Source: Paenibacillus sp. A3 (lineage in GTDB: Bacteria > Bacillota > Bacilli > Paenibacillales > NBRC-103111). Taken from it: DNA of 64,000 bases. The notes under the pieces are model-generated. The model did not search any database. It was not told the DNA's origin and was given only the letters and a program-made list of their open reading frames with translations. The position numbers and the translations under genes were made by a program. Positions 17,286 through 26,551 of this stretch are shown here, piece by piece; positions within the stretch are counted from its first letter, which is position 1, and the number at the start of each line of letters is the position of its first letter. The DNA lies in NCBI RefSeq assembly GCF_001399685.1, contig NZ_JTHN01000021.1, forward strand, positions 1 through 64,000, in the 5' to 3' direction.

Positions 17286-18563
17286 TTAACCGTTCGTTTC
17301 GTTCAGTCCGCACCATTCGATAAGCGTCAAAGCAATGATTTCCGCCGCTTCCGTCACTTTGTCCAGCTCGATATATTCGTTCGGGTAATGAGCGACTTCC
17401 GTAACTCCCGGCCCGAACACAATAGCGGGCGTCTTGCCCGCTTGGGTCAGCAGACCGCCGTCGGTTCCCCACGGGGACGCTTCAATGACCGGCTCCGCTC
17501 CGGCAACCCTGCGGTACTGATCCGCCAAGGTGTGCATGAGCTCATGCTCCATGTCCATCGAACCGGGAATCCAGCGGGCGCCGAACCATTCCAACACGGG
17601 AGCGTGCTCCTTGAACCACGGGTCCTGCTCGGCAAGCCGCTCCAGCCACTGCTCCATCTCCAGCTTCGCTTCCTCGATCGTTTCCTCGGGCGAGACGCCC
17701 ATCCGGCCTTCCAAACGGACGAGATCGGGAACTGAGGACGGCCAGTTGCCGCCCTGGATGACCCCGATGTTGATCGGGATCGGAATCGGCGTATTTTGAT
17801 ACAGCGGATCGGTGATCCGGGCGTTGCGCCGTTCCTCCAGCGCTTGAATGTGGCGGATGACGAGCATGCTTTTCTCGATGGCGCTGACTCCCTCATACCG
17901 GGTGCCGCCGTGCGCCGCTCGGCCCTTCACTTGAATGCGGAACCACATCGAACCCTGCTGCTTCGGAAAAATACGCATATTCGTCGGCTCCGGAATGATC
18001 GCCGCATCGGCCTGGTAGCCCCGCATCACGGTGGCGAGTGTACCAGCCCCGCCGCTTTCCTCCTCGACGACGCTCTGAAAGATGACGTCGCCTTTCAGCC
18101 GGAGACCCAGCCCTTGAATCGCTTGGATCGCCAGCAGCAGGGAGACGTTTCCGCCTTTCATGTCCGTGACGCCGCGGCCGTACATTTTGCCGTCCCGGAT
18201 CGCGCCGCTGTACGGATCGTCCGACCACTGCTCGCGCTCCCCCTCCGGGACGACGTCGATATGGCCGTTCAGGATGATCGACTTCCCGCCGCCGGAACCG
18301 CGCAGAATGCCGACCACATTCGGGCAGTTATCAAAGTCCGGCCGCGAGGAGCAAAAGTACGGATGCTTCTTCAAAGCTTCCCCGTCCAGCTCCCATACGT
18401 CGACCTCTAAGCCCATCTGCCGCAGCTTCTCGGCGACCAAGGCCTGCGCCGCCGCCTCATGGCCCTGCGTGCTTGGCACCTGCACCAGCCGCTGCAGGAA
18501 GGCCATGCCTTCCTCGCTGTGCGTGCGCATCCACTGCTTAATCCGTGCTTGGAGCTCTGACAT
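17286..18563 (-). CDS. yodQ: YodQ-like M20 amidohydrolase (N-deacetylase)
   Basis: 425 residues of the ArgE/DapE/ACY1 metallopeptidase family. Metal-binding motifs NGHIDVVPEGE and GRGVTDMKGG, the catalytic SVVEEESGGAGT and a dimerisation-lid region are present. In this operon the natural reaction is removal of the acetyl group put on by AblB, for example from 4-acetamidobutanoate to release GABA for gabT directly downstream. The exact intermediate is inference. In B. subtilis the homologous yodQ lies in the kamA cluster. A 207-base gap with a palindromic repeat separates it from the thiolase, though all genes keep the same direction. Confidence 0.85.
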   Translation of the reverse strand: MSELQARIKQWMRTHSEEGMAFLQRLVQVPSTQGHEAAAQALVAEKLRQMGLEVDVWELDGEALKKHPYFCSSRPDFDNCPNVVGILRGSGGGKSIILNGHIDVVPEGEREQWSDDPYSGAIRDGKMYGRGVTDMKGGNVSLLLAIQAIQGLGLRLKGDVIFQSVVEEESGGAGTLATVMRGYQADAAIIPEPTNMRIFPKQQGSMWFRIQVKGRAAHGGTRYEGVSAIEKSMLVIRHIQALEERRNARITDPLYQNTPIPIPINIGVIQGGNWPSSVPDLVRLEGRMGVSPEETIEEAKLEMEQWLERLAEQDPWFKEHAPVLEWFGARWIPGSMDMEHELMHTLADQYRRVAGAEPVIEASPWGTDGGLLTQAGKTPAIVFGPGVTEVAHYPNEYIELDKVTEAAEIIALTLIEWCGLNETNG

Positions 18564-18610
18564 GTTTCTCCTCCTTACCGGTAGAACGGTGAATATGCAG
18601 GCGCTGCGCT

Positions 18611-18738
18611 GCCGAAGCGTTCCTCCGATCGCTCTTGTTCCCGGATTTCTTGATTATCTAACCCCTTTAGGGGTTGAAATCCGGGAACAAAGGCGAACAC
18701 TCCGTTTCTCCAGAACGCTTTCGGCCGCTCCGCTCCTT
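18611..18738. repeat. Palindromic intergenic repeat, copy A (about 128 bases)
   Basis: An imperfect palindrome with outer arms GCCGAAGCGTTC/GAACGCTTTCGGC and inner arms TTGTTCCCGGATTTC/GAAATCCGGGAACAA. A second copy lies at 51531-51664 and shares CCGATCGCT, CCCGGATT, TCCAGAACG and the overall order. Both are in gaps inside leftward operons, so the RNA would fold into a long hairpin between two cistrons. Confidence 0.8.
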
Positions 18739-18770
18739 TTTTCACCGAACATCTAAAAATTCGAAACCCT

Positions 18771-19958
18771 CTACGCCTCACTCACGTTCTCGTAGATCAC
18801 CGCAATACCCATGCCGCCGGCCATGCACAGCGTCACCATGCCGTACTTCACGCCGGACCGCAGCATTTCGTGCATCAGCGTCACGGTCAGCTTCGCTCCG
18901 GTAGCGCCTACCGGATGCCCCAGCGCAATCGCGCCGCCGTTGACGTTCACCCGCTCCGGGTTCAGCTTCAGCTCGCGGATGACGGCCAGCGCTTGCGCGG
19001 CGAACGCTTCGTTCAGCTCGATCAGCCCGATGTCGTCGAGCGTCAGCCCCGCCTTGTGCAGCGCCTTATGGACGGCGGGCACCGGCCCGATGCCCATCAC
19101 GCCCGGATCGACTCCGGCGCTGGCGAACGCTTTGACCTTGAGCAGCGGCTGGATGCCCGCCCGCTCCGCTTTGCTGCGGGACAGGAGCAGCACGGCGGCT
19201 GCGCCGTCGTTCATCGGGCAGGCGTTGCCCGCGGTGATGGTGCCGTCTGGCTTGAAGACGGCGGGCAGCTTAGCAAGCTTCGCCAGCTCGATATCTTCCC
19301 GCAGCGACTCGTCGCTGTCGAAGAGCCGGATCCCTTGCCGTTCCCGCAGCTCCAGCGGCACGATTTCGTCCTTGAACCGTCCGCTGCGGACGGCGTCGGC
19401 CGCCTTGCGGTGGCTTTCGAAGGCAAACTGGTCCTGCTCTTCCCGGGAAATGCCGTACTGCTCGGCTAATCGCTCCGCTGTCATGCCCATATGCTCATTT
19501 CCCAAGGAGCAGGTCAGCCCGTCAGCGAGCAGCGCGTCCTCCATCGCGACATGGCCGAACTTCGTGCCCCAGCGGTTTCGGACCAAATAAGGCACTTGGC
19601 TCATGCTTTCCACGCCGCCCGCAATGACGGCTTCCTCTTGCCCCGCCGCAATCGCCAGCGTCGCGCTTGTGATCGCCTTGAGGCCCGAGCCGCACGCTTT
19701 GATGACGACGTGGCCCGGCAGCGTCAGCGGAAAGCCCGCCCGCTGCGAGCTGATCCGGGCCGAATTGAGCCCCCCGCCGTGCACATAGCCGTGGCCGAAA
19801 ATGATTTCGCCCACCTCTTCCTTCGGCAGCGCCGTTTTCGCCATCAAGCCAGTAAGCACTTGACGCCCCAGCTCGGTGGCGGGCACATCCCGCAGCGACT
19901 TGCCGAAGGCTCCGACCGCCGTGCGGACTCCTGCCGCGATAACGACTTCATTCATCAC
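18771..19958 (-). CDS. Acetyl-CoA acyltransferase (thiolase)
   Basis: 395 residues, the normal length for a degradative or biosynthetic thiolase. The acyl-accepting cysteine is in VIKACGSGLKA (near residue 87), and the other catalytic motifs are NVNGGAIALGHPVGATGAKL and TLCMAGGMGIA. It cleaves a 3-ketoacyl-CoA with CoA. In this operon the substrate may be the CoA ester of 6-acetamido-3-oxohexanoate made from acetyl-beta-lysine, giving acetyl-CoA and 4-acetamidobutanoyl-CoA. It starts 12 bases after the CoA-transferase gene. B. subtilis does not carry this gene inside its yod cluster as far as I recall, so it may be a local addition. Confidence 0.9.
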   Translation of the reverse strand: MMNEVVIAAGVRTAVGAFGKSLRDVPATELGRQVLTGLMAKTALPKEEVGEIIFGHGYVHGGGLNSARISSQRAGFPLTLPGHVVIKACGSGLKAITSATLAIAAGQEEAVIAGGVESMSQVPYLVRNRWGTKFGHVAMEDALLADGLTCSLGNEHMGMTAERLAEQYGISREEQDQFAFESHRKAADAVRSGRFKDEIVPLELRERQGIRLFDSDESLREDIELAKLAKLPAVFKPDGTITAGNACPMNDGAAAVLLLSRSKAERAGIQPLLKVKAFASAGVDPGVMGIGPVPAVHKALHKAGLTLDDIGLIELNEAFAAQALAVIRELKLNPERVNVNGGAIALGHPVGATGAKLTVTLMHEMLRSGVKYGMVTLCMAGGMGIAVIYENVSEA

Positions 19959-19970
19959 GGATTGCCTCCC

Positions 19971-20636
19971 TTATTGGATCGTGGACACAACGGACGGAAC
20001 GATCAATTCCGCTTCCGTCTGCCGGATGACATCTTCTGCTGTGAAGGGGGCCATCACTTCCCGCAAAACCAGTCCTTCGTCCGTCACTTCCATCACGGCC
20101 ATTTCGGTAATGATCATATCCACGCAGCGCGGCGCGGTTAAAGGAAGCGAGCACTGCTTCAATATTTTCGACTCGCCCTGCTTGTTCGTGTGGTTCATCA
20201 GGACGATGACCTTGCGCGACTTTTGCGCCAGCTCCATCGCTCCGCCCATCCCGGGCACCCGTTTGCCGGGAACGATCCAGTTCGCCAAATCCCCGTGCTG
20301 GCTCACTTCGAGCGCGCCCAGAATCGTGATGTCCACATAGCCGCGGCGAATAATCCCGAACGCCGTCGCGCTGTCGAAATACGATGCGCCCGGCACGATC
20401 GTCACCGGAAAGCCTCCGGCATTGCACAGCGCCGGATCTTCACTCCCCTTGGCCGGGCTCGGACCGGTGCCCAGGATGCCGTTCTCCGCGTGAAAAAACA
20501 CTTGGAGCTCCGGCGGCACATAATTGGCCACCAAGGTCGGAATCCCGATCCCGAGGTTCACGAGCATCCCGTCTTGAATCTCCTGCGCCGCCCGCCGGGC
20601 GATCCGGTAACGGCTATCTTCTACTCCCACGCCCAT
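19971..20636 (-). CDS. yodR: CoA transferase, beta-type subunit (YodR-like)
   Basis: About 221 residues of a class I CoA transferase (SCOT/AtoA type). The catalytic glutamate is in HAENGILGTGP, and LVNLGIGIPTLVANYV and GGAMELAQKSRKVIVLMNH are family signatures. The start MGVGVED at 20636 is preferred because the family begins there; the gene then overlaps the end of yodS by 16 bases, which suggests coupled translation and a matched heteromeric enzyme. An upstream in-frame start at 20699 would lie deeper in yodS. Proposed role: loads CoA onto a beta-keto acid from acetyl-beta-lysine before thiolysis. Confidence 0.9.
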   Translation of the reverse strand: MGVGVEDSRYRIARRAAQEIQDGMLVNLGIGIPTLVANYVPPELQVFFHAENGILGTGPSPAKGSEDPALCNAGGFPVTIVPGASYFDSATAFGIIRRGYVDITILGALEVSQHGDLANWIVPGKRVPGMGGAMELAQKSRKVIVLMNHTNKQGESKILKQCSLPLTAPRCVDMIITEMAVMEVTDEGLVLREVMAPFTAEDVIRQTEAELIVPSVVSTIQ

Positions 20637-21316
20637 GTCCAGTTCACTCCTTGACTCGGTATGACCATATCGACATAAATTCCCGGGGTGACGATGCATT
20701 CCGGGTCCAGCTCGCCGAGCGGCACGATTTCGTCTACCTCGGCAATGGTGTAATCTCCAGCCATCGCGACGAGCGGATTGAAATTGCGGGCGCTTTTGTC
20801 ATAGATCAAGTTGCCGTACGGATCGGCCTTCTGCGCGTGCACGATGCTGACCTCGGCAGTCAGCGCCGTCTCGATCAAATAAGGCTTGCCGTCCAGCACG
20901 ATCTGCTGCTTGCCCTCTTCGGCAATCGTGCCGATGCCGACATCGACGAAGATGCCGCCCAAGCCGACACCTCCGGCGCGGATACGCTCGGCCAGCGTCC
21001 CTTGCGGGCTGAACTCCACCTCCAGCGCGCCCTCGTTCATGAATCGCCCGGCGTTCGGATTGGAGCCGATGTGCGAGACGATGACCTTTCTGGCCCTTCC
21101 CGCCGTGATCAGCCGTCCGATGCCGATATCCGGGAACGCGCAGTCATTGCCTATCAGGACGAGATCGCGCACGCCTTTATCCAATATGCCTTGGCACAAT
21201 GACGGAGGATTGCCCACGCCTCCGAAGCCCCCGTACATCAGGGTTATCCCGTCGCGTATATGCTGAAGCGCGTCCTCCAGCCCGGCGACCTTGCTTCGCT
21301 TTTTTACAAGCTCCAT
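20621..21316 (-). CDS. yodS: CoA transferase, alpha-type subunit (YodS-like)
   Basis: 231 residues of a class I CoA transferase (SCOT/AtoD type), with the CoA-binding glycine run YGGFGGVGNPPSL near residue 31 and GGVGLGGIFVDVGIGT later. It pairs with YodR, whose start overlaps its stop. It lies 18 bases behind the YodT aminotransferase. Donor and acceptor acids are unknown; acetyl-CoA or succinyl-CoA as donor would be typical for the family. Confidence 0.9.
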   Translation of the reverse strand: MELVKKRSKVAGLEDALQHIRDGITLMYGGFGGVGNPPSLCQGILDKGVRDLVLIGNDCAFPDIGIGRLITAGRARKVIVSHIGSNPNAGRFMNEGALEVEFSPQGTLAERIRAGGVGLGGIFVDVGIGTIAEEGKQQIVLDGKPYLIETALTAEVSIVHAQKADPYGNLIYDKSARNFNPLVAMAGDYTIAEVDEIVPLGELDPECIVTPGIYVDMVIPSQGVNWTWAWE

Positions 21317-21333
21317 GCGTTTTCCCCCTTCCC

Positions 21334-22698
21334 CTATACCGCCGCTTTATTCAAATGGCCTTCCGTCCGAAGTTCCTCTTGCACTTCGAAAATACTTTTT
21401 TCCAATATGCTTACTAGGCTATCGATTTGCTCTGGGGTGATGATTAATGGCGGAGAGACGATAATCGCGTCTCCGGCCGCTCCGTCGATGCCTCCCGATG
21501 CCGGGTACACGAGCAGCCCTTTGTCAAAAGCGCGCTTGATGACCCGCGCCGTCACGCCGAGCGATAGCGGAAAAATTCCTCTCGTCCGCACATCCGGCAC
21601 GAACTCCAGTCCGAGCAGCATCCCTTTGCCCCGCACGTCGCCTACGATCTCCAGCCGCTTGGCCATCTCCTGCAGCTTGCCCAGAAGATACTCGCCGTTC
21701 ACTTCCGCCTTGCGGACCAAATCGTGCTTTTCCATATAGTCCAGCACAGCCAGGCAAACGGCGGCGGATTGCGGATTGGCGCTGTACGTATGGCCCGCCA
21801 TGATCGATTTGGACCCTTTCAGAATCGGCTCCATCACTTTATCGCTGACCAGCGTCGCCGCCATCGGCGTGTAGCCTGCGCTCATGCCTTTGCCTAAGGC
21901 GACGATGTCCGGGGTGACCTCCCAATGCTCGATGCCGAACTTCTTGCCGGCTCTTCCGAGCCCCGTCATCACCTCGTCCGCGATGAACAGAATATCGTAT
22001 TTGTCGCAGATGCGCTTGATCTCCTGATAATAACCCTCCGGCGGCGTCACCGCCCCTCCCGAAGCGCCGATAATCGGCTCCGCGATAAATCCGGCGATAT
22101 GCTCCGGCCCGATACGCAAAATCGACGTTTCCAGCTCCTGCGCGCACTTCATGCCGCAGCCGGGATGCGCTTCCTTCAGCGGACAGCGGTAGCAGTACGG
22201 CGCTGAGACGGACGGATAATCTTCGAGCAGCGGAATGAACCGCTTGCGCCGCAAAATATTGCCGGACATGGACAAAGCGCCCATCGTAATGCCGTGATAG
22301 CTCATCCAGCGGGAGATGAAGCGGTTTTTGCGGTCGCGGCCTTTCTCCTGCCAATGCTGGATCGCGATCTTCATCGCCGTCTCCGTCGCTTCCGAGCCGC
22401 TGTTGACGAAAAAGGACCAGTTCCAGCGCCCCCCGGACCATTCGCTTAACCGGCGGGCAAGCTCTTCGGCTGGCTCGCTCGTAAACTGGGCACGGTACGC
22501 GAACGATACTTTTTCCGCTTGCACCTTCATCGCCTCGACGATTTCCGGCACCCCGTGGCCGATGCTGGCCGTTACCGCGCCGGAGCAGCCGTCGATATAC
22601 GTTTTGCCGTCCGTGTCATACAGGTAAATTCCTTGTCCGCTGGCTACCGTAGGATAGTCGTAGTCCAGAATCGGCTTGATCAAATGAGTATCCGTCAT
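21334..22698 (-). CDS. yodT: YodT-like class III aminotransferase
   Basis: 454 residues, PLP-dependent. Motifs: YIDGCSGAVTASIGHG at the N-terminus, VNSGSEATETAMKIA (phosphate binding), FIADEVMTGLGRAG (PLP-ring aspartate) and ALGKGMSAGYTPMA (Schiff-base lysine). A C-rich stretch YCYRCPLKEAHPGCGMKC near residue 170 is characteristic of this subgroup. It is distinct from GabT in the same operon. In the proposed route it removes the 3-amino group of N6-acetyl-beta-lysine to give a beta-keto acid. It lies 25 bases behind glutamate dehydrogenase, which would recycle glutamate. Confidence 0.88.
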   Translation of the reverse strand: MTDTHLIKPILDYDYPTVASGQGIYLYDTDGKTYIDGCSGAVTASIGHGVPEIVEAMKVQAEKVSFAYRAQFTSEPAEELARRLSEWSGGRWNWSFFVNSGSEATETAMKIAIQHWQEKGRDRKNRFISRWMSYHGITMGALSMSGNILRRKRFIPLLEDYPSVSAPYCYRCPLKEAHPGCGMKCAQELETSILRIGPEHIAGFIAEPIIGASGGAVTPPEGYYQEIKRICDKYDILFIADEVMTGLGRAGKKFGIEHWEVTPDIVALGKGMSAGYTPMAATLVSDKVMEPILKGSKSIMAGHTYSANPQSAAVCLAVLDYMEKHDLVRKAEVNGEYLLGKLQEMAKRLEIVGDVRGKGMLLGLEFVPDVRTRGIFPLSLGVTARVIKRAFDKGLLVYPASGGIDGAAGDAIIVSPPLIITPEQIDSLVSILEKSIFEVQEELRTEGHLNKAAV

Positions 22699-22723
22699 GT
22701 CGGTTCCCCTCTTTACGCTTGTG

Positions 22724-23989
22724 TTAAACCCAGCCTCTCCAGCGCATGGCTTCCGCCATTTTTCGAAGGCCTGCCATATAGGCGGCCAGCCTCATGTCCA
22801 CCTTGCTCTCCAGCGCGATCTGATGGACCCCGCGAAAGGCTTTGACCAAAATCTGGTCCAGCTTCCGATAAACTTCCGCTTCGGACCAATAGCAGCCCTG
22901 GTTGTTTTGAACCCGCTCGAAGTACGAAGCGACAACGCCGCCTGCGCTTGCCAGCACGTCTGGGACAAGCAATACGCCTCGGGAGGTGAGGACTTCCGTG
23001 GCCTTCGCGGTCGTCGGTCCGTTCGCCGCCTCGACGACGATTTTCGCTTGAATGTCGGCCGCGTTCTCTTCCGTAATTTGGTTTTCAGCGGCGGCCGGTA
23101 TGAGAATGTCGCAAGCTTGCACAAGCAGCTCCCGGTTGGAGATAGCGCTCGCAAACAGATGGGTGACCGCGCCGTACGCATCCCGTTTTTCCAGCAAATA
23201 ATCGACATCCAGGCCGTCCGGATGGTACAGAGCGCCGCCGGCGTCCGCAATCCCTACGATCTTCGCTCCGGCGTCGTGCAGAAATTTGGCCAAATAGCCC
23301 CCGGCGTGGCCGAACCCTTGAACGATCACCTTCGCTCCGCCCATCTGCACGCCGGCCGCCTTCGCCGCTTCGCGCAGCACGATCGTCACGCCTTTGGCCG
23401 TCGAGGACTCCCTGCCTGCCGAACCGCCTAGCACAAGCGGCTTGCCGGTAATAAAGCCTGGCGAGTCGAACTCACGGAGACGACTGTACTCGTCCATCAT
23501 CCAAGCCATCATGTGCGCATTCGTGTACATATCCGGGGCCAGAATATCCTTCGTCGGGCCGACGATCTGGCTGATCACCCGGACATACCCGCGGCTCAGC
23601 CGCTCCAGTTCTGCGGCGGACATTGTGCGCGGATCGCACTCGATGCCTCCCATACCTCCGCCGTACGGGAGGTCAGTCAGACCGCATTGGATGCTCATCC
23701 ACATCGATAGAGCCGTCACCTCTTCCGGCGTTACCGCGGGATGAAACCGAATGCCGCCCTTGGTTGGTCCCACCGCATCGTTATGCTGAGCCCTGTAGCC
23801 GGTGAATACCTGGACGGAGCCGTCGTCCATGCGTATGGGAATGCGAACCGTTAGCAGGCGAAGGGGCCGCTTCAACATCTCGTAAAACGATTCCGCGCAG
23901 CCCATATGCTCCAGCGCCTTCTTGATGAGCTGCTGCGTTCGCTCCAAGACGCTTGGTTGTTCCGTTTGCCGAACCGTATCGACTGCCAT
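22724..23989 (-). CDS. Glutamate dehydrogenase (Glu/Leu/Phe/Val family)
   Basis: 421 residues, the usual length of the hexameric NAD-type enzymes RocG and GudB. Motifs are PTKGGIRFHPAVTPEEV (catalytic lysine), GGGMGGIECDP and the nucleotide-binding VIVQGFGHAGGYLAKFL. It is the first gene of the leftward lysine/GABA operon. Its likely job is to oxidise glutamate produced by the two aminotransferases and so regenerate 2-oxoglutarate. The start overlaps no other gene once the PucR regulator is started at 24185. Cofactor preference cannot be read reliably. Confidence 0.92.
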   Translation of the reverse strand: MAVDTVRQTEQPSVLERTQQLIKKALEHMGCAESFYEMLKRPLRLLTVRIPIRMDDGSVQVFTGYRAQHNDAVGPTKGGIRFHPAVTPEEVTALSMWMSIQCGLTDLPYGGGMGGIECDPRTMSAAELERLSRGYVRVISQIVGPTKDILAPDMYTNAHMMAWMMDEYSRLREFDSPGFITGKPLVLGGSAGRESSTAKGVTIVLREAAKAAGVQMGGAKVIVQGFGHAGGYLAKFLHDAGAKIVGIADAGGALYHPDGLDVDYLLEKRDAYGAVTHLFASAISNRELLVQACDILIPAAAENQITEENAADIQAKIVVEAANGPTTAKATEVLTSRGVLLVPDVLASAGGVVASYFERVQNNQGCYWSEAEVYRKLDQILVKAFRGVHQIALESKVDMRLAAYMAGLRKMAEAMRWRGWV

Positions 23990-24048
23990 CGTTCCACCTC
24001 CGGCCTCTTCGTTATGGCTGCGATTACTTGTAGTTTAAACCAGCTAAA

Positions 24049-24112
24049 GCGCTCGATCTATTCGACCGTCGAATCCAAAATGAGCGCGCTTTTTTATACA
24101 TCAGGTATAAAT
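24049..24112. promoter_or_regulatory. Conserved control element upstream of the gdh/lysine operon (copy 1)
   Basis: ATCTATTCG (24056-24064) and TTTTTTATAC with GGTATAAAT (24090-24109) recur at the same relative distance, 40 bases from the first A of ATCTATTCG to the ATAC, upstream of the amino-acid ABC operon at 28235-28298. Internal symmetry includes GCGCTC/GAGCGC and TATAC/GTATA. It lies between the divergent gdh and PucR-type genes, so PucR binding is the leading idea. Confidence 0.6.
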
Positions 24113-24184
24113 TCCAGCTTGCCCGAAATCACGGGCCGTGATATAACTTACTCAAGCCAATCCGCACAGAAAAGAGGATCATTC

Positions 24185-25840
24185 ATGGGAATTAGCATTC
24201 AAGAAGCGATCCAGCTGCCCGTGATGTCGAAGACGAAATTGGTCGCCGGATTCGACGGCATGAACAATATCATCAAATGGGTCACGATCGTCGAAGTCAT
24301 CGAAGACATCGACCGGCTGCAGGAAGGCGAGTTCCTGATTACGACCGGCTTCGGCCTGATGGAAAGCGAAGAGAAACGGAACCAGTTCCACAAGCTGCTG
24401 TCCAACAAGAAGCTGTCCGGCGTCGCGATGTACACCGGCTTTTACTTGCGCGAAATTCCCCAATCGTTCATCGACATTGCGAACCGCTCCGCCCTTCCGC
24501 TGCTGGAAATTCCGACGGATATCAACTTTTCGGTCATTACCAAGGCAATTCTGGAGCAGATCGTCAACAACCAGTTCCGCATGTTCGAGCATTCGATCAA
24601 TATCCATAAGGAATTTACCCGTCTGGTCTTGGATAACCAAGGCATCCAGGCGATCACCGAGACACTGTCGCGGCTGACGGACGGCAGCATCGTGCTGTTC
24701 GATGCGGATGCTTCCATCGTCTCGGATCGGATCGTTCATGACGCGTTCCGCCGGATCGGTCAGGATCGGCTCCTGCTCTTTTCCGAGCCGTTGCAGCCGC
24801 CTTTTGAACAGCAGCTTCTTCGCTTAAACAATCATGAAAGCGAATACACAATTTCGCTCTATCCAGTCATGGCGAATCAAACGAACTACGGCTGGATTGC
24901 GGCCATCAAGGATAAAGAACGATGGAAAGACATCGACCAGATCGCGGTCGAGCATGCGGCCACCGTGTATGCGATTGAATTCCTGCGGCATAAAGCGATT
25001 CTGGATACGGAAATCCGTTTTCAAGGCGAATTTCTCGATCAAGTGTTAAGCAAAAATTTTACCAATAAAGCCGAAGTCATCGAGCGCGGGAAAAAACTGG
25101 GCTTCGATCCGAGCGGCAGTCAAGCCGTGCTGCAAATCAAGGTGGAGAACCTTCCGCCTGATCTGGAGCGCCGTACGCTGGACGACATGTTGGACCGGCT
25201 GTATCAGGTCGTGAACCAGACGATGAACAAGCATAACCGCCAGTTTCTGCTGCGCAACCGGCTGGACGGCTGCATCGTCCTCATGGGAACGGGGAGCAAA
25301 GGAACGGCTCCCGAAGCCGCAGAGGAAGCGTCGCTTCTGGCCGTACGGGACATCGCCGACAAATGGAGCTTGTTCTATCCCGATTACCCGCTGCGGATCG
25401 GCATCGGCAAAAGCTACACCGATCTGGCCGACTTGGCCAAAAGCGCGCAGGAAGCGCACCGGGCTCTCGTCTTCGCCAAGCTGCTGCACAAGCCGAAGTC
25501 CGTCGTCCACTATGACGATCTGGGACTTTATCATTTCTTGATCCAAATGCAGGAGCTCGGCATGGATTTGCGGCAGTTTGCCGAGGAGCAGCTCGGAGTC
25601 TTGATGCAGAACAAGCGTCAGGGAGCCGACCTGCTTCAAACGCTGGAAACGTACTTGTACCATAACCAGAGCCTGCACGTGACCGCGGCCGAGCTGTTCA
25701 TTCACCGTCACACGCTGAAATACCGGCTGAACCAGATCGAGAAGAAAACCCGGCGCAATCTTCAATCGTCGGAAGACCGCTTGAAGCTGGAGATCGCGAT
25801 TATGGCCTACAAGCTGACCGTTTCTTCCGAGGAGCTGTAG
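24185..25840 (+). CDS. PucR-family transcriptional regulator
   Basis: 551 residues with a PucR domain at the N-terminus (SIQEAIQLPVMSKTKLVAG to about 125), a middle CdaR GGDEF-like region (about 290-410) and a C-terminal helix-turn-helix (YLYHNQSLHVTAAELFIHRHTLKYRLNQIEKKTRR). Such regulators commonly control purine, GABA or amino-acid catabolism in response to a metabolite. ATG 24185 follows AAGAGG; earlier in-frame starts would run through the control element and into gdh. It is divergent from the lysine operon, and its 3' end overlaps the converging permease gene by 34 bases. Confidence 0.9.
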   Translation: MGISIQEAIQLPVMSKTKLVAGFDGMNNIIKWVTIVEVIEDIDRLQEGEFLITTGFGLMESEEKRNQFHKLLSNKKLSGVAMYTGFYLREIPQSFIDIANRSALPLLEIPTDINFSVITKAILEQIVNNQFRMFEHSINIHKEFTRLVLDNQGIQAITETLSRLTDGSIVLFDADASIVSDRIVHDAFRRIGQDRLLLFSEPLQPPFEQQLLRLNNHESEYTISLYPVMANQTNYGWIAAIKDKERWKDIDQIAVEHAATVYAIEFLRHKAILDTEIRFQGEFLDQVLSKNFTNKAEVIERGKKLGFDPSGSQAVLQIKVENLPPDLERRTLDDMLDRLYQVVNQTMNKHNRQFLLRNRLDGCIVLMGTGSKGTAPEAAEEASLLAVRDIADKWSLFYPDYPLRIGIGKSYTDLADLAKSAQEAHRALVFAKLLHKPKSVVHYDDLGLYHFLIQMQELGMDLRQFAEEQLGVLMQNKRQGADLLQTLETYLYHNQSLHVTAAELFIHRHTLKYRLNQIEKKTRRNLQSSEDRLKLEIAIMAYKLTVSSEEL

Positions 25841-26523
25841 CGGGCGCGCGGCTTGGCGCTCGCTTCCCTGCTTTTCACTTTCGCGTTGACATCGAGTCTC
25901 GCTTCCAGCTTGCCCACGACAAACGTGAAGAGCATAACCAGAGCCAAGTAATACAGTCCCGCCACCACGTACGTTTCGAGCTGCTTGAAGTTCGCGGCCG
26001 CTTCGCTTAACGCCGCTCCCCACAAATCCGACATGCCGACGTAGGCCACGAGCGACGATTCCTTCAGCCCCAGAATGAATTGGTTACCGAGTGGAGGAAT
26101 GGCGATTTTGAAAGCCTGCGGCAAAATAATTCTTCGCATCGCCTGCGGATACGTCATCCCGAGCGAGCGGGCGGCCTCCATCTGACCGCGGTCGATCGAT
26201 TGAATCGCGCCGCGGAAAATTTCCGCGATGTAAGCGCCGCCGTGAATCGCCAGCGCGAACACCCCCGCCCAAAATTGCGACAGCAAAATAATGTTGGAAA
26301 TTCCGAAGTACAGCACGGCGATCTGGATAATAAGCGGCGTTCCGCGGATTAACGTAATGTAGAATGTCGCCACGGCGTTCAAGACGCGGCTCTTCGACAG
26401 CCGGAAAAAGGCAAAGATCAGACCGATGACGCTTCCGAGCAGAAGAGAAACCAACGTTATGCGAACGGTCAGCCAGGTCGCTTTCAGAAACACGTCGTAA
26501 CTGGACAGCAAGATTTCGATCAT
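25807..26523 (-). CDS. Polar amino-acid ABC transporter, permease
   Basis: 238 residues with about five hydrophobic segments and the inner-membrane coupling motif EAARSLGMTYPQAMRRIILPQAFK, typical of the HisM/GlnP family. It forms one importer with the binding protein and ATPase genes next to it (spacings 28 and 39 bases). It probably brings in the amino acid degraded by the neighbouring lysine locus; the substrate is inferred from neighbours and the shared control element. The 3' end overlaps the converging regulator gene by 34 bases. Confidence 0.93.
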   Translation of the reverse strand: MIEILLSSYDVFLKATWLTVRITLVSLLLGSVIGLIFAFFRLSKSRVLNAVATFYITLIRGTPLIIQIAVLYFGISNIILLSQFWAGVFALAIHGGAYIAEIFRGAIQSIDRGQMEAARSLGMTYPQAMRRIILPQAFKIAIPPLGNQFILGLKESSLVAYVGMSDLWGAALSEAAANFKQLETYVVAGLYYLALVMLFTFVVGKLEARLDVNAKVKSREASAKPRARYSSSEETVSL

Positions 26524-26551
26524 CGGGTCACCTCATCTGAATATCGTTTCG

